This document shows positions 1-12,685 of a stretch of 64,000 bases of DNA, in pieces. The notes below the pieces were generated by a model. That model was given only the letters and a program-made list of their open reading frames with translations, ran no database searches and was not told the DNA's origin. Location: NCBI GenBank assembly GCA_022497145.1, contig MU385950.1:1-64000 (forward strand), in the 5' to 3' direction. Each line of letters begins with the position of its first letter. Positions within the stretch are counted from its first letter, which is position 1. Source of the DNA: Rostrohypoxylon terebratum. Lineage: Eukaryota > Ascomycota > Sordariomycetes > Xylariales > Hypoxylaceae. Position numbers and translations under genes: made by a program.

Positions 1-1019
1 GATATTCAAGTTTAAAGTTTTGTTGTTGTTAAGGAATAGCCCATTTTGGAAAGTGGTCCACACCCGGTATGTGCGCGTAACGGTGGATCGACTTACTTAG
101 CAGCCAGTATGTAGTTCCCCTTTTCCACTTTGAGTGGGACCGGCTGTGTTGGAAGCTCAGCGTACGTGGGACCGTGGGTACCTGTATGCCAAGAACCCTC
201 ACAGTGTGTATCACACTTTCCTTACGAGTTCTTTAGGGTCTACCACTTAGGTATCTATTAGCTTCCTCATAGGGCTGCTAGGGTCAGCCGTCAGCACTAC
301 AGCACAGTGTCATTCATACCTACACTGTATTATAACTTACATCTTAATTTCTTACCATCGTCATTCCAACAACAACCCACTACACAAGCCTGGAGAGTGA
401 CTAAGAGGGGTCCCAGGAAGGCAAAATACGAGCAGTATATGCCCATATAAATGCCGCTCTTGAAATTTTACGGACTGACGGACAGAGACTTCTAGGGGCG
501 CGGTAGGGTTTATTACATCCCGGAATATAACACCCGTACAATAACGTGATGCTACCTAGCAACACCACCCTGTCAGGATTCCAAGGGAATGCTGCACAGA
601 GGCGTAGGACTTTGAAAGTGACGGCATTCAGATGCGTGGTGTAATCCTTCCCCGCAATCATCGCACGAGTGGCAAGTGTTCTTGCACTTCGGCTTACCTC
701 GTGGTCTCTGACGACTTGCTAACCTCAGCAATACTTCTTATAATTAATAACCCTATCCTAAGAATTCCCAAACACACTGATTGTTGTGGTTATTGGTTAC
801 AAGTGATATTACTAGAATAAATTAAATTGGCACAGCCTTTTTCTAGTTAAGACAAGACTTGTGTCATAAAACATGAAAGGTGCAAACCGACGTAGGAAAT
901 ACGTTTATATTATACGTAAAATCACCCAGCGCGGGATTGTTCTGGTCTGAAGGGGAGAAAGTTCTGAAATCATCCGTTGCCGACTAGGCAAAATAGAACC
1001 CTAGTGCTTGTATCTGGTT
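1..1019. other. No gene recognised
   Basis: AT-rich stretch with only short open frames (86 residues at most) on either strand. None has recognisable domains, and I could not link them into a spliced model. It probably holds the 3' flank of the minus-strand gene that ends at 1020. Confidence 0.5.
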
Positions 1020-3353
1020 TTACTGCGTAAATTGAACATTAAATCCACGTTGGTGTTGATAATTATCTTCTGGTACCCAAAGTTCTTCGACACCTCTAGT
1101 GTTATCAGAAATTTGAGGGAAGCTGTTGTCTGGCAATGACATAACATCGCGGAGAGGAGCGGGGTTTCGGCGGCGATTGTAATATCCATATGTCCACGGT
1201 ATTGATTCAGGGGCTGCGATATTCCCATAAGTGTTGTCCGACCTATGAAGATATTGACTGTCAAATGATCCCCCAAATTCAGATATGTTGTTCCCTTCCA
1301 CTGAAATTGGTTCAAACATCTCCATTGCGTCCTGGGGGGTTAGACTGGACGAAAATTCGACAGACTGGGAGTTGTCTGGGGGCACTCTCAACGCATCACC
1401 TTGACTATTTTGCAGAGTCAAGTATTGGGGAGCATTGAATGTATCCACCTCGCGGATTGGATTGGATGATTCATTGAGGATATCGTTTCCTTCTGCCATG
1501 ATGTGGACAAATTCACTGCCTGGAGAGTGGAATTCTTGTGGGCCAAAGTTAGGGTGACGTTGCCGCTCTTGCACCATTTCGACGATACGCATTGGTATTT
1601 CGTACATGCGGTCGCATCGTTCGACAAAAATAACAAGTCCTACACGATTGCCATGGTCTGGCAATGGCGCTAGGTGACCTCCAGAGATATGGCCAGGGAG
1701 ATCTCGATCTAGTGCCCGCCTCACCCGTTGGTACTCCAGAGCCATCTCGTAATTCTCAACAACTGGTACGAAACCTGGCATTGAGTTAGTCCCGACTACC
1801 GATACCAGAGAAGGGAGAAGACCGTACTGGACTCAGGTATCACTTCGTCATGTTGAAATAGAGCCCTATATAGTTCCCTCCACTCAGTAATCTTGTTAGG
1901 TCCCCTAGTGGTCAAGCGCCGCTCGATGTCTTCGCCGAACCCATCTTCAGGGTCTGCATTTTGATTAACTGGAGAAGGTTGAGGTGGGTAAGGGCATTGC
2001 TGTAGATGCGTAAGCATATTTTGCCCTTGTGCTATCAGTTCCTGACATCTAGGACATATGTTCGGAGATTTTAAATGGCAGGACGTTAGGTGCTTCCTAT
2101 TCAAGGTTAGATCTAGAAGATGTGTTTTTTTTGGTCGAATTTAGTCTTCAAACCAAGGCTGTGTAGGGAGGTAGCTGAATCATGGTTTTGTATATACCTA
2201 GTAATTACCTTTAAATGTACCTTACGCCACACAGTAAATTCTAGGAATACGAAGGAAATTATTGAAGGGGAAGATATGCTTACTTTAATTGAGACATGTC
2301 TTGGTACGATGTGTTCGCACACTTTCCATGGTCGCGAACATTGAATCGTAGAGGATTGCGCTTTCTATAGGGACATGCGAGTTCCCCTTCAACCCTGTGT
2401 TTCTTATTCTTCCCCCTAACCTTGGTTAAACTCTTCGGAGAGGATTCTGATTGAAGTGAGTCATCGTTTGATGATACTTTTCGGTTGGATAGATAGACAC
2501 TGCCTTTGCCCATGGAGATTCCACTAGCACAGCTGGGTCCACTGCTGTCCCCAGCATCGTATGGGTCCATATGGGCATCTTCAACTCCATCGTTCTCTCG
2601 ATCACCAGCGACATCTGGAAGGCGATATCCTTCATCATGCAATATGATGGCACATTGCTCTTTTGTCTGCTCGAAAGCAGAAATAATCCGAACGGGTCGC
2701 ACTAATCGGTTAATACTTATACCAAACCAACTTGACAGCGCATCATCCGCAAACTTTTCTAGATCTATATCGTCTTGCTCCGAACATAGATCTGAATCAT
2801 CGGAGTCTCCATATATGTTGAACTCAGGAGGGCTTGATAAGCCCACTAAAAATCCGTTGACGGTACTTGTGACTGAACTGTCACCAGAGGACCATGGCTC
2901 AATTTGGTTGGCTGGCAGACTGCCATGACTGTCCATCTGAATATCAGGGTTTTCAGAATCCCAGCTATCTACTGGAGTCGTAATCATCGTAAAATCTTCG
3001 CCGAGATCAATGTTGACGTTGTTATCGAACTGAAAGCGCTGGTTGTGCGTGGCAGAATCTGGCATCGTGACTTTAAGGCGGTTTAAATTGGATGAACTTC
3101 CTAAGTTTCCAATGCCACGAAGGTCGGATTCCATTCTATCCCTTTCACATTGCACTGGGGTTGCAGGGCGCGAGTGCGAAGGCGTGGTGTGGCACGGTGA
3201 ATGGCAAGATAAGTGAGTTTGTGAGAAAATTGTGTCGAACGACTTGCTATCCGATGTTGACATAGTTTCCAGTGAATGAAGGTCTTCGGCATTCTTTTGC
3301 CTTTCTCTAAAGCTCTTCATTGATCGAGGCATATTTCTCATTGCGTTATCCAT
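1020..3353 (-). CDS. Fungal C2H2-type zinc finger protein, three exons
   Basis: Modelled exons are 3353-2284, 2096-1828 and 1774-1020 (697 aa). The introns are 187 nt (donor GTAAGC) and 53 nt (donor GTACGG, branch CTAAC, acceptor CCAG). The first 320 residues are Ser/Asp-rich and low complexity. A cysteine/histidine module follows (LACPYRKRNP, then GKC near the end of exon 1). It continues across intron 1 as LKKHLTSCH and CPRCQ, with a further His/Cys, and ends in a W-x2-LYRALF segment. This arrangement is typical of a large family of uncharacterised Pezizomycotina proteins annotated as C2H2-type. The family has no firmly assigned role; nucleic-acid or protein binding is inference. Both splice junctions keep the frame and rebuild the conserved module, which supports the model. 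Confidence 0.75.
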
Positions 3354-5837
3354 CCTTATATTGCTGTCATGTAGGGAAGCGTGAAGTTCGGTGTGAATTG
3401 TGCCAACCTTTTGGGTTTAACTCAATTAATTGAAAGTTACAATGTGGTGATTCACAGATACCGAAACGTGTAAAAATCTAAAGTGGCTGGAATGTTTTTT
3501 CCTGTTAATAGACTTGAACAAGACGAATTATTACTAAAACATCCGAAAAGGAATGAGGGGCGGACGTGTCTTTCGAATACCTTGTGTTAATGCATACAAC
3601 AAGGAGGACAATGACGCGATGCTATTGGCTCAGTCAAACTCGATCGAGTCTGTATTCTCTGAGCCAATCTTTATTTGCAATCACGATTGTGCAGCCAGCA
3701 GCTCGTGCATCTTTCTTGTGGCTGAATGTCTCAAGTATGTCTCAGGTGTTTTGACTGCCGAAATAGGTGAAAGATCTCACATAGGTGACGCATTATTTGC
3801 TTACGCCGCTAGTAATATGTACGTTTTACTTGACATTGATTGGTTTAAACAGATTGATTTCAAGTCAAGTATTTCTGGAGTTAACTCCACTCGGGGACAA
3901 TTTGATCTGTTTCTACAAACAGGGAAGTAAATGTCCCCGACCCAAAAAATGACCGAAAATGACGAATGAAACTTGAATGAAAAAAGCGGGTTATTCGACT
4001 TATAATATACACAAAAGGTCTTCTGTATCTTGTGTGAAATGCAAAGTGAGGCTCCGCGCCTAATATTGCCAGTACCATCCCGGAATTGCCCAGTTTAAAT
4101 GATCCAATACGGTACCTAGATACTTTTTCACTTTTGCCACAATGCAGCAGCGCTTCTTTTCTTCTGAGATTCACACCTATTCAGGGAAAAAGTCTTGAGT
4201 TGAAATCGTCTGGCTATAGAGTAAATTTTACCTTTAGCATACCTTCACAATTCATTGGGAAATTGAACGTGAACTTGATGATTGAACTAGGTTGAATCAA
4301 AAAATTGTTTGAACATTATCTTTCCCTGGGCAATTACTATGTCGGTAAATGCTACGAGGTTCATTGGTTTTAAACATCATATTTATGTTACAACGTCCGA
4401 CGAAGAATAATGAAGATACACCCTGCCAGTCTAATTAAGTGCCTGACGGTATGAAAGATTTCAAGGAATGCTCTTATTCCGTGAAGCTGAGATTCAAACA
4501 CAGGAGAAATAATCACGACTTTCGTGATATCGATTATCAGCAATCCCCTTAATAATCGTCTCTGTCTGGTATTCACGGCCTGCGAAATGTCTTCAACATC
4601 AACGGCAACTCAAACGGAAACTATGGAAAAGTATGCCCTGAAAGGTTCCAAACAAAATTATCACCTTAACAGGGTAAAACTAATTCAATAGCCAGCATTA
4701 CAAATCGCCTTGATGGTATTATGGCTTTTCAGGCCCAATTTGTCGACACAAATTCTGCACAGCATCGATTATTTCTAAGGAGCATAGGCGCTTGGAGTAC
4801 TAAAGATGATAAGATTCGATGTTCGGAGATATATAATCAGGTTAAAACGTATGAGGAACAGTATGGCGGTAACGCAAATGCAACAAAGATGGGGAATCCA
4901 AGTAGTGGATAGAAGGTCAATGGCTCCTCGATTATCATCCATGCGGTTAAGGGCTAGTGCGTGAGAAATACCTAACGATGTTTTGGGCAAAGGTTTTAGA
5001 ACAATGTTTTTGAAAGTAAAAACAATACATCCATGTTTTTCTGAGGGTTGAAACTGAAGATGAATTGAATTTTGGGGGACATGAGAAAGATTGTATTACA
5101 AGCTGTTGATTATTACGTTGGACGATGGCTACAAGACCTACTGTCTTGCCTTTGAAATAGCGCCTTTACCTCTCAGTGGCGCTAGGCTTATTCCAACTGT
5201 ATATTAATATGGCATGTATCATCCGATTTCTCATTCGAAGCGCTTCAAATATCAACTGATTCTATATTTAACTCCATCCCGGTTATATTTTTGGGATAAC
5301 GGTGAAGCCATAGTCTTGATATACCTATCGTAAAATTATTGTTAGATATACCTGTGACAATGCGCCAGGCTCCACCCCCCCGAACTTCAACGCCCGAAAT
5401 CCCCAAGTCTTGTATAATTAGATGGGCTTAGATACAGGATATCATGATGAGTATTGAACATTTTGAGAATATAAGTAGGTAATATAATCCTTTCTTAAGA
5501 TAACTAGATAGCAGAATCTAGATTCATTGCATTGTCATCGAGACATTATAAGATACCATCAAAAAGGAAATATGGACTATTCAGAATGGGACATAATGTC
5601 ACGCATTTTATGTTAGTCCCGTTGATAGCCATGGATCTGGGATCGGCCTACGGAGTAGTTGCTTGGCAGATCGTCCCTAGAGAGCCAGACAAGATCGGGA
5701 TGGATTCCCGTTTCCTAGCGCAAGGCAACTTAGAGCCCTTCGCGCAACAGTAGAGTCTTTCCTTGCCTTTAAGTTTGCAACGTGACTCTTAAGGTAACTA
5801 CTTGATACTTAACTACATATTAGCCAAGGAGAATCGA
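3354..5837. other. Gene-poor AT-rich interval
   Basis: It contains one 125-codon plus-strand frame (3553-3930) and several shorter ones, without recognisable domains or a convincing signal peptide. Base composition is AT-rich throughout. I see no repeats with clear ends and no structural RNA. Confidence 0.5.
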
Positions 5838-7762
5838 CTATTGTGTAATCCTAAATCTCCTTTTATCCACCAGCGCACTATTCTCGAGAGCTCTAATCTG
5901 CTCGGACCAAAATCTGACCTCGATTCCAAATTCCGTAGTTCCAGGCACTATGAATGCGTGTGTTTTGTTTGTCCAATCATCGATAATGATATTCTCTTCG
6001 CCGCCATACCAAAGGATCTCGTACGCCTCTTCGTGCGAGTTTTCTACAGTTCTGTACTTTCCAAGAGGAAGCAGGTCAATCTTAACAAGGAGTTGGCCAG
6101 ACGGGTACGGGTCCTTAGTCTGTATTATGTTCTCAATCAAATTGACCGAGCCTAGAAGAGAGAGCCACAAACCCTCTATGCAAGCGTCGCAAAAGTCTAC
6201 CGAATAAACGCTTCGCATGAGGCATAGGTCGTTGGTGGGGCGGAATGTAGTTTCGTTCAAATCGGAAAATCTACCAAAATTAGCACGTTGACGGAATTCT
6301 AGATTCAGACTGGTTGTAATGGTCAAATACTTACGTGGGGTATAGCCCATAATATCCAGTCTCGAATTCGAATCTGTACACAAGTGTGAGTACCGCTCCG
6401 GTAACTTCAATATCAGACAGAGGATAGCTCACTCTTCTCCATACTCGATTACCTCCAGGTTGCAAAGCTGCGCGCTTCCCTCAATTAGCTCGTTTAGAAG
6501 CGTGACCTTTATCTCGTGCTCCCCTGGGGCTAGAGCTTTGTCGACTTTCATATTGTAGATATACCGATCTACTCCAACTTCGGGATTTATTTCCCAGCCG
6601 ACGTTGTTGCCGTCGATCTCCACAATCAAGTCGGTGCTGGCCGTCATACCGCTCAAGCTGACCTGAACTAGATGCGTCTTGTATGAGCCTGACGAAGTAA
6701 AATTTTGGCACCAACTCTGTGACGTGTTTAGCAACGTCCAAGGGTATGCTTGTATCGGCATATTGGAACGCTGGATCTTGGGCTCCATCGATGAATTCGT
6801 GTACCACTGCGACCAGGGCACCGAGGTCGCGTTGTGAGCCGCGTTGACGCCCTCGTATACCTGTCCTCCATCATATTCTTCGCCAACTCCAATGATCGAG
6901 TGTCCTAGCTCGTGGCGAAGAATAGCAGGCCCGTTGATGGGGGAAGATGTTATCACACTGCGACATTTAGCGGAGCTGCAAGAGAAGGAAGGACATGTGA
7001 TAGCTTACGTGAATGTACCACCTAGTCCTCCATAGAGTGGATCATTTCCGAGCAGGATGGGATAATCGCAAGCGTCTGTCGATTGGCAGGCAGCACGTGC
7101 GATTTCAGGCTTGTCATAGTATACGGCCCGAAGCTCGGTACCATCACGGTAAAGCCCGTAAACGGTGCTGTTTTCGTTCCACGTTAATATTTGATATCTA
7201 GGTCGGAGTGGAGACAACTCTTAGGGAAAAGGGGGAGACGTACTTCTTGGGTACCCCGCCGGTGCCAATGCCACTCTTAAGAGTGATTAGACTTGGAAAA
7301 CTTCACGTTATCGCAGTGTAGGTACGTTACTTACATCATCACTGGGCGTAAATCCGGCCCAGAAGTTCAACAAAGGCAACACATCGTAGAACGTGTGTCC
7401 GTCCGTGATGTTATCTGCAAGGAACTGGGCGTCGGCGAAGAACTTTTCCTTCTCCTCTAGAGTGTCTACTCGCATCCAACATTATGTCAGTAAATCTCGG
7501 CGTTGTTTACCCCTGTGGTTAATATGGCGCACGTACATCCATCACTGAAGAAAATAAGATCGATGCGATTCCTCGAAGGGCCATTTACGATGAGGGGCCT
7601 GATGTCTAGGTCAGGGGGGTCGACGTCATCCTTCACTTGGAGATACGGAAGGCCGTCCACTTTTTGGTGTGCCCATTTCCCTTCCCACTGGTGCTCACAG
7701 AACTGAGAAAATGCTAGTGGAATAGCCACGACAGTGAAAAGCATTGCCCTGAATAGATTCAT
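5838..7762 (-). CDS. Secreted IgA-peptidase M64-family metallopeptidase
   Basis: Seven exons: 7762-7537, 7465-7335, 7275-7244, 7197-7009, 6957-6433, 6373-6335 and 6270-5838 (524 aa). All junctions have GT-AG ends and preserve frame. The start MNLFRAMLFTVVAIPLAFSQ is a signal peptide. Family hallmarks include FFSDGYT (split by intron 1), GGLGG before the active site, and the zinc-binding HELGHSIIGVGEEYDGG (HExxH plus downstream acidic residues) in exon 5. The C-terminal FRPTNDLCLMR and GLWLSLL segments are also present. Family M64 enzymes are zinc endopeptidases first described in bacteria that cleave IgA; fungal members are extracellular and their substrates are unknown. The 32-nt exon 3 is unusually small but is required to keep the family sequence continuous. 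A TATA-like element lies about 105 bp upstream. Confidence 0.88.
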
Positions 7763-7868
7763 GGTTTCGATGTCAGAACGATGATAGGCTAAATCCGTAG
7801 CAGTTTTGTCGAAGAACGGCTTAGCAGCTAGGCATTCCTAATTATAATCATCGCGGCATCAGTTCGGC

Positions 7869-7876
7869 ATATATAG
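7869..7876 (-). promoter_or_regulatory. TATA-like element of the M64 peptidase gene
   Basis: An AT-only run (ATATATAG on the plus strand) lies about 105 bp upstream of the M64 start codon. Spacing and orientation suit a core promoter; this is pattern-based only. Confidence 0.35.
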
Positions 7877-8495
7877 GTGCGAACGGACCTTCTAGAAACG
7901 GGATAAAGTTAATCTTTATAGTTTTCTCTAATCATTTATGTAGACTCACTATATGAGTTTATCAACCTTCCCGCATGTTGCCAAGTCCCATATGTAACCC
8001 GCCAAGCAGATAAGGAGCACCTATCAAAGAGTCGTTCCGTTCTATGTGTTCCAAAACAAGGCACTATGTACGACAAACACGACTAGTTCATAGTAATAGG
8101 GGTTGGTGGCGCCAAAATTCATGTCATACCTGATTGAATCTAAGTTTGGTATAGTGGCCGGGTAACGAACAAAAAAAGGGGAATGGTGCGAAGCTTATTT
8201 TAACGTGGATTTTGATATTATGAGAGATTATTGAAGTATAAAATATTAGGCAACCTTAAATATCTTAGTTAAATATTCAGTTTGAGTATACTTCCACGTG
8301 GAATAAGAATAAATTCATAGCCCTTATTACCTGATGGAGAGCGCAAGCAGGACAGAGCAGTGGCATTGCAATAAGCCGAGGAATATGAACTGCAATTAGA
8401 AGTTTTGAATTTCGGTCAAAGAAAATGTGTATCGGAAGAGTTGATACTGGAATGTAAGAACACGCGGAGAATTTATGAGTTATATCATTTTGGGG

Positions 8496-8536
8496 GTTGA
8501 GGTTGGGGTTAGGGTTAGGGTTGGGGTTAGGGTTGA
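8496..8536 (+). repeat. Interstitial telomeric repeat, degenerate TTAGGG array
   Basis: Seven consecutive units of GGGGTT/AGGGTT type (three perfect TTAGGG, mixed with TTGGGG variants), all in one direction. TTAGGG is the canonical telomere unit of filamentous ascomycetes, so this is an internal telomere-like tract. Confidence 0.85.
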
Positions 8537-9544
8537 TGTTGCATAGTCACATCGTAATTTTTGCATCTCTTATATTACATCCGCAGCATTAATCTGTACT
8601 CGACGGAATACAAACTATCTACATGAGCAAGCAGGGAATATTCTGTAAGAAGTTTAACAAATAAAGATGTACATAAAATGAACTCTTCATACGATTATTT
8701 CACGCAGGAATATGTGTATGCAAGTTAGTATAAATTTTCAAAAAACTTTTGAACTTACTATTATGTGTTAGGGACGATAAGACGCAATCACCCTGGCCAA
8801 TTCCACACATGCTGTTGTTACTGTGACAAAGCTTACCTAGGTCCTAGGTACCTACCAATAAGACATGAGAATTTCCCAAAACACCATCAAACGACCTTCA
8901 TTACAAATTACAAATCTGCCTATAAATCGACTTTCACAAACCTTCCTAAGTAGACATTTTCTTCCTCGACTGCCTAATAGACTCATCTCATCTCGTATCT
9001 GGCACTTGGCGCTTTGAGCATGGCCGATCATCCAGTCCTTCGGGTAGGTGATCAGCTAGCTAATTTCCTAGATGAACCGCACTAAAAATTGGACGGTTCT
9101 CAACCCTTGTCTATGTATAGTGCACAGAATTGATGTCGAAAGATGATAAGATCGAAGGAATGCGGGCTTTAGTATTTGGGTAGAGATTTGACTTGTCAAG
9201 ATCCGACCATTTGAAAGAATTTTGTCACATCGTTGATAAATTGGTACGCAAGAGTAGGAGACGAGGATCTAGGTACCTGAGATCCGACATGGACAAGGGC
9301 ATGTTTATTCATTCCAGCTCATTGATTGGCCTAAATAACTAATTAGATGCATGTCTCTCGCTACGAGACGGCTTTGCCAAATCCGGAAGGATGGCCAACA
9401 CTCTTGCTATTGGTTATCTTTGTGCGGATCATCGGCAGAAAAGGGAAGGTCACTACGATAATTGAGCACGCGATGATATGCGCGTGTCCGGGGTATACCT
9501 GCAGTAGGTAGGTACTGTTATCTATCCAGCCGGGGCAGCGCGCA

Positions 9545-9554
9545 ATATATAATA
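9545..9554 (+). promoter_or_regulatory. TATA-like element of the S28 peptidase gene
   Basis: ATATATAATA lies about 85 bp upstream of the chosen start codon. Pattern-based only. Confidence 0.35.
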
Positions 9555-9634
9555 TGACTGTATCCTCACAATCGACGGGCAGACCTCGTCTGTTACCTTG
9601 CCTGCGCATGTAGGTGCTCGAAGCCGTTGCCGAG

Positions 9635-11227
9635 ATGAAGTCAATTACAGCAGTTGTCCAGCTACTGCTGGCGTCCGGCGCCTCTGCCAGTTTCAGGAGA
9701 AACACTGCTGGTATGCAGGTTGGTCCAATTGACGATACCATCCTTGTGGCAGGAAACGGCACGTCCGGTTGGGGTACTTTTGAGCAGTTGCTCGATCACT
9801 CCAATCCTGATCTCGGCACATTTTCGCAGAGGTATTGGTACGGGGCGCAATATTGGAAAGGTCCTGGTTCGCCAGTGATTCTTGTCAATCCTGGAGAGCA
9901 GGCCGCCGATGGCTTCAACATAACCTATACCACAAACCAACGTCTGTCAGGACTTTTCGCAGAAAAGCTTGGTGCTGCAGTCGTCGTTCTGGAGCATCGG
10001 TATTGGGGCGAATCATCCCCCTTCGACAGCTTAACCGTCGCCAACCTCAAGTACCTTACTCTCGAGAACTCTATCAAGGACAACACCTATTTTGCCAATA
10101 ATTTCGACACGCCATTTGACAAGACCGGAAAAAGCAGTGCGAAAGATGCCCCGTGGATCTTCACTGGTGGATCTTATCCGGGTGCATTAGCTGGTTGGAT
10201 CGCCAGTAAAGATCCCGGTACGTTTTGGGCGTATTACGGCACTAGCGGTGTGGTCGAGGCCATCAGTGATTTTTGGCAATACTTCGTCCCCGTCCAAGAG
10301 GCGACGCCTCAGAACTGCAGTAAAGATTTATCTGCAGTCATCGACTACGTCGATTCCGTTCTCTTACATGGAAGTCCCAAGGAGAAGACTCAGCTGAAGG
10401 CCAAGTTCCAGCTTACTAATCTAGAAGATGCCGACTTCGCTGCAGCTTTAGAGAACGGACCCTGGACTTGGCAATCTGGTCAATTTTATTCTAGCACTTC
10501 TTTGGGATACACTCCTTACTACCAATTCTGCGATTACATCGAGAACCAGTTCCCGAACACAACCAACCCCGTACCCGGTCCGAAAGGAGTCGGCTTGGCT
10601 AAGGCACTAGACGGTTATGCTAAGTGGTTCACCACTGTTGAACTTCCTGGATACTGCGAGGGCTTTGGTTACTTCAACGGCACTTACAACACCGACTGCT
10701 TCCAATCACTCAACGCATCGAACCCGATCTACCATGACCTCACGCCCAGCAATGCGGGTAACCGACAATGGAATTGGATGCTGTGCAACGAGCCCTTTGA
10801 GTACTGGCAGGACGGTGCGCCTAAGGACAGGCCCACTATCGTCTCGCGCCTAGTCAACAAGGACTACTGGCGCTCTCAGTGCCCTCTTTGGTTCCCTGAA
10901 CCGGAATACGGTATTGCCAAGGGAAAGTGCGCCGAGGATGTGAACAAGTACACCAGCGGCTGGTTTGAAACCAACACAACCCGCCTGATGATGGCCAACG
11001 GCCAGTGGGATCCGTGGAGAGACGCGACGCTTAGTTCCAAGTTCCGCCCCGACGGCCCGATGGAGAGCACCGCTGAGCTGCCCATCCGAGTCATTGAGCA
11101 CGGCACACACTGCTCTGATCTCTACGGTCCGAACTGGGCCGTTAACCCCGGTGTCAAGGCTGTCGCTGATGCGGAAGTTGCCAACATGGCAGCTTGGGTA
11201 CAAGAATATTATGACCAAAAGAAATAA
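9635..11227 (+). CDS. Secreted S28-family serine peptidase (prolyl carboxypeptidase-like)
   Basis: A single exon of 530 codons. The ATG at 9635 is preferred over the upstream in-frame ATG-like extension because MKSITAVVQLLLASGASAS then forms a clean signal peptide. Family S28 features: EHRYWGESSPF, the nucleophile motif GGSYPG (Ser about residue 179), NGQWDPWR with the catalytic Asp (about 459), and HGTHCSD with the catalytic His (about 491). Several N-x-S/T sites suit a secreted glycoprotein. S28 enzymes cleave after proline from peptide ends or internally, and fungal members are used in extracellular protein digestion. The gene lies head-to-head with the secreted M64 peptidase, about 1.9 kb apart; joint regulation is possible but unproven. 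Confidence 0.93.
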   Translation: MKSITAVVQLLLASGASASFRRNTAGMQVGPIDDTILVAGNGTSGWGTFEQLLDHSNPDLGTFSQRYWYGAQYWKGPGSPVILVNPGEQAADGFNITYTTNQRLSGLFAEKLGAAVVVLEHRYWGESSPFDSLTVANLKYLTLENSIKDNTYFANNFDTPFDKTGKSSAKDAPWIFTGGSYPGALAGWIASKDPGTFWAYYGTSGVVEAISDFWQYFVPVQEATPQNCSKDLSAVIDYVDSVLLHGSPKEKTQLKAKFQLTNLEDADFAAALENGPWTWQSGQFYSSTSLGYTPYYQFCDYIENQFPNTTNPVPGPKGVGLAKALDGYAKWFTTVELPGYCEGFGYFNGTYNTDCFQSLNASNPIYHDLTPSNAGNRQWNWMLCNEPFEYWQDGAPKDRPTIVSRLVNKDYWRSQCPLWFPEPEYGIAKGKCAEDVNKYTSGWFETNTTRLMMANGQWDPWRDATLSSKFRPDGPMESTAELPIRVIEHGTHCSDLYGPNWAVNPGVKAVADAEVANMAAWVQEYYDQKK

Positions 11228-12685
11228 GTCATATCTGTACATGTACTATAGACATAATTATCCATATATATTTGCAAGTATATGGATCATTCAAATATAA
11301 TAATTTATATTCAACACTACCTAGGTACTTGGTTTCATCATTTGTGCATTCCCGACATCACGGCATAGACTGGTAAGGTCCTTATACTCCCCATACCCGC
11401 TCTCATTCATTACGCCATTCCGTGCTTCAGGGATAAAAATCAAGCCTCTATAATTATCATTCCTGATCCCTACGATATTTATTTCTTGAAGTCGCCTACA
11501 TACTTGCCTTTGTCCCCCTTAAGTATGTACTTGCCTATCATTGATAGTGGATGGTCTAGGTATGAAATTGATTCATTGATAGGGGTATACCATAATGCTT
11601 GCTATTTACAAAGAGGTTTGATACATATAAGCTTTGGGTATGACCTCTGAGTAAGCTAACCCAACAGTTATGGAATATGGATGTGAATGATGGGTCGAGA
11701 CCGCTTCATATCGCCGTCCACATAACAACTGTTCACGGTGAGACTAGAAAGATGCTTTATTAAGTTGCTACCCACATAGGCACCTACTTGCCTAATACTT
11801 TCCTGTCGATGGTGTTACTATGATTCTGAGCTAAATTGGGTCTTTAATTTGACCGTCTAATGGACTTAACAAGTATGTAGCCCCATCCACGACGTGCTCT
11901 GCTAGAAGGTTGGAGTCGTGGCAACATGTAGATCGTCATAGTATCTCCTTTACTGAGAAAACAGTTTGCGATGTAAACATGTCCTTCTCTACTTTATCTT
12001 TTTTTCAATCCTGCGAGCAAATTTTCCCATTTTCTTTCCTTTACTTCTTCCTTCACCTGCGAGACACCTACCCACCATCCCTCATCCTACTCGTAGGTAA
12101 TAACATCAAGGACTCGGGTATTCCTCTCACTTCCAACTGATCAGTATCACAATCTTTCTTTGCAAAGCTCGGTTCTCCCTCAAGCTTTTAAAGGTATGTA
12201 TATACTGGAAAGTTGTTGCTGCCAAATGGCCAAATGAGCTAAACAATCTATTCCAGCCCAAGATACTGGACCTTAACTCTAGCCTCTCAATCAAAGAAGA
12301 AACTGCAGAGACATACTCTCTATAACAACACCATCATCAATAAGGTACGTATAAAAATTGATTAAAAGTTTTGATTCTTCAAGAATATTTTTGACCCTTC
12401 TCATCTGCCTCGCCATCCTCTGATTTGCCCCAATACTGTTCACTATGTTGTATTTCTTCATCTCCAATGTCCAACGCAATTAACACGACCTCTATTCCTC
12501 CGGCCATTTTATCCCAATTACTTCTCTCATTCTATCACACTTCAAATAAATCCAATCATACCTAAATATCGACTGGTCATTTCAATACCCTAGAAGCCAG
12601 CTAATTATGATAAACTGACAGAAGCTATCTTCTACTACCCCCCACACTCGCTTGAATCCTAGACGTGTAGCTAGGTACCGACAAC
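11228..12685. other. Intergenic, no gene recognised
   Basis: AT-rich with pyrimidine-rich tracts between 11950 and 12560. No open frame has family features. The last 150 bases before 12686 probably hold the F-box gene promoter and leader. Confidence 0.5.

Larger units (their letters stand above)
7763..9634. other. Divergent intergenic region between two secreted peptidases
   Basis: No gene seen. It separates the M64 gene (minus) from the S28 gene (plus), so it must hold both promoters. It includes an interstitial telomeric repeat near 8.5 kb and several CCTAGGTA-type words around 8834-8855. Confidence 0.55.

Noticed and set aside
3553..3930. 125-codon open frame in AT-rich intergenic DNA
   Set aside because: No domain, signal peptide, intron context or compositional bias supports coding.
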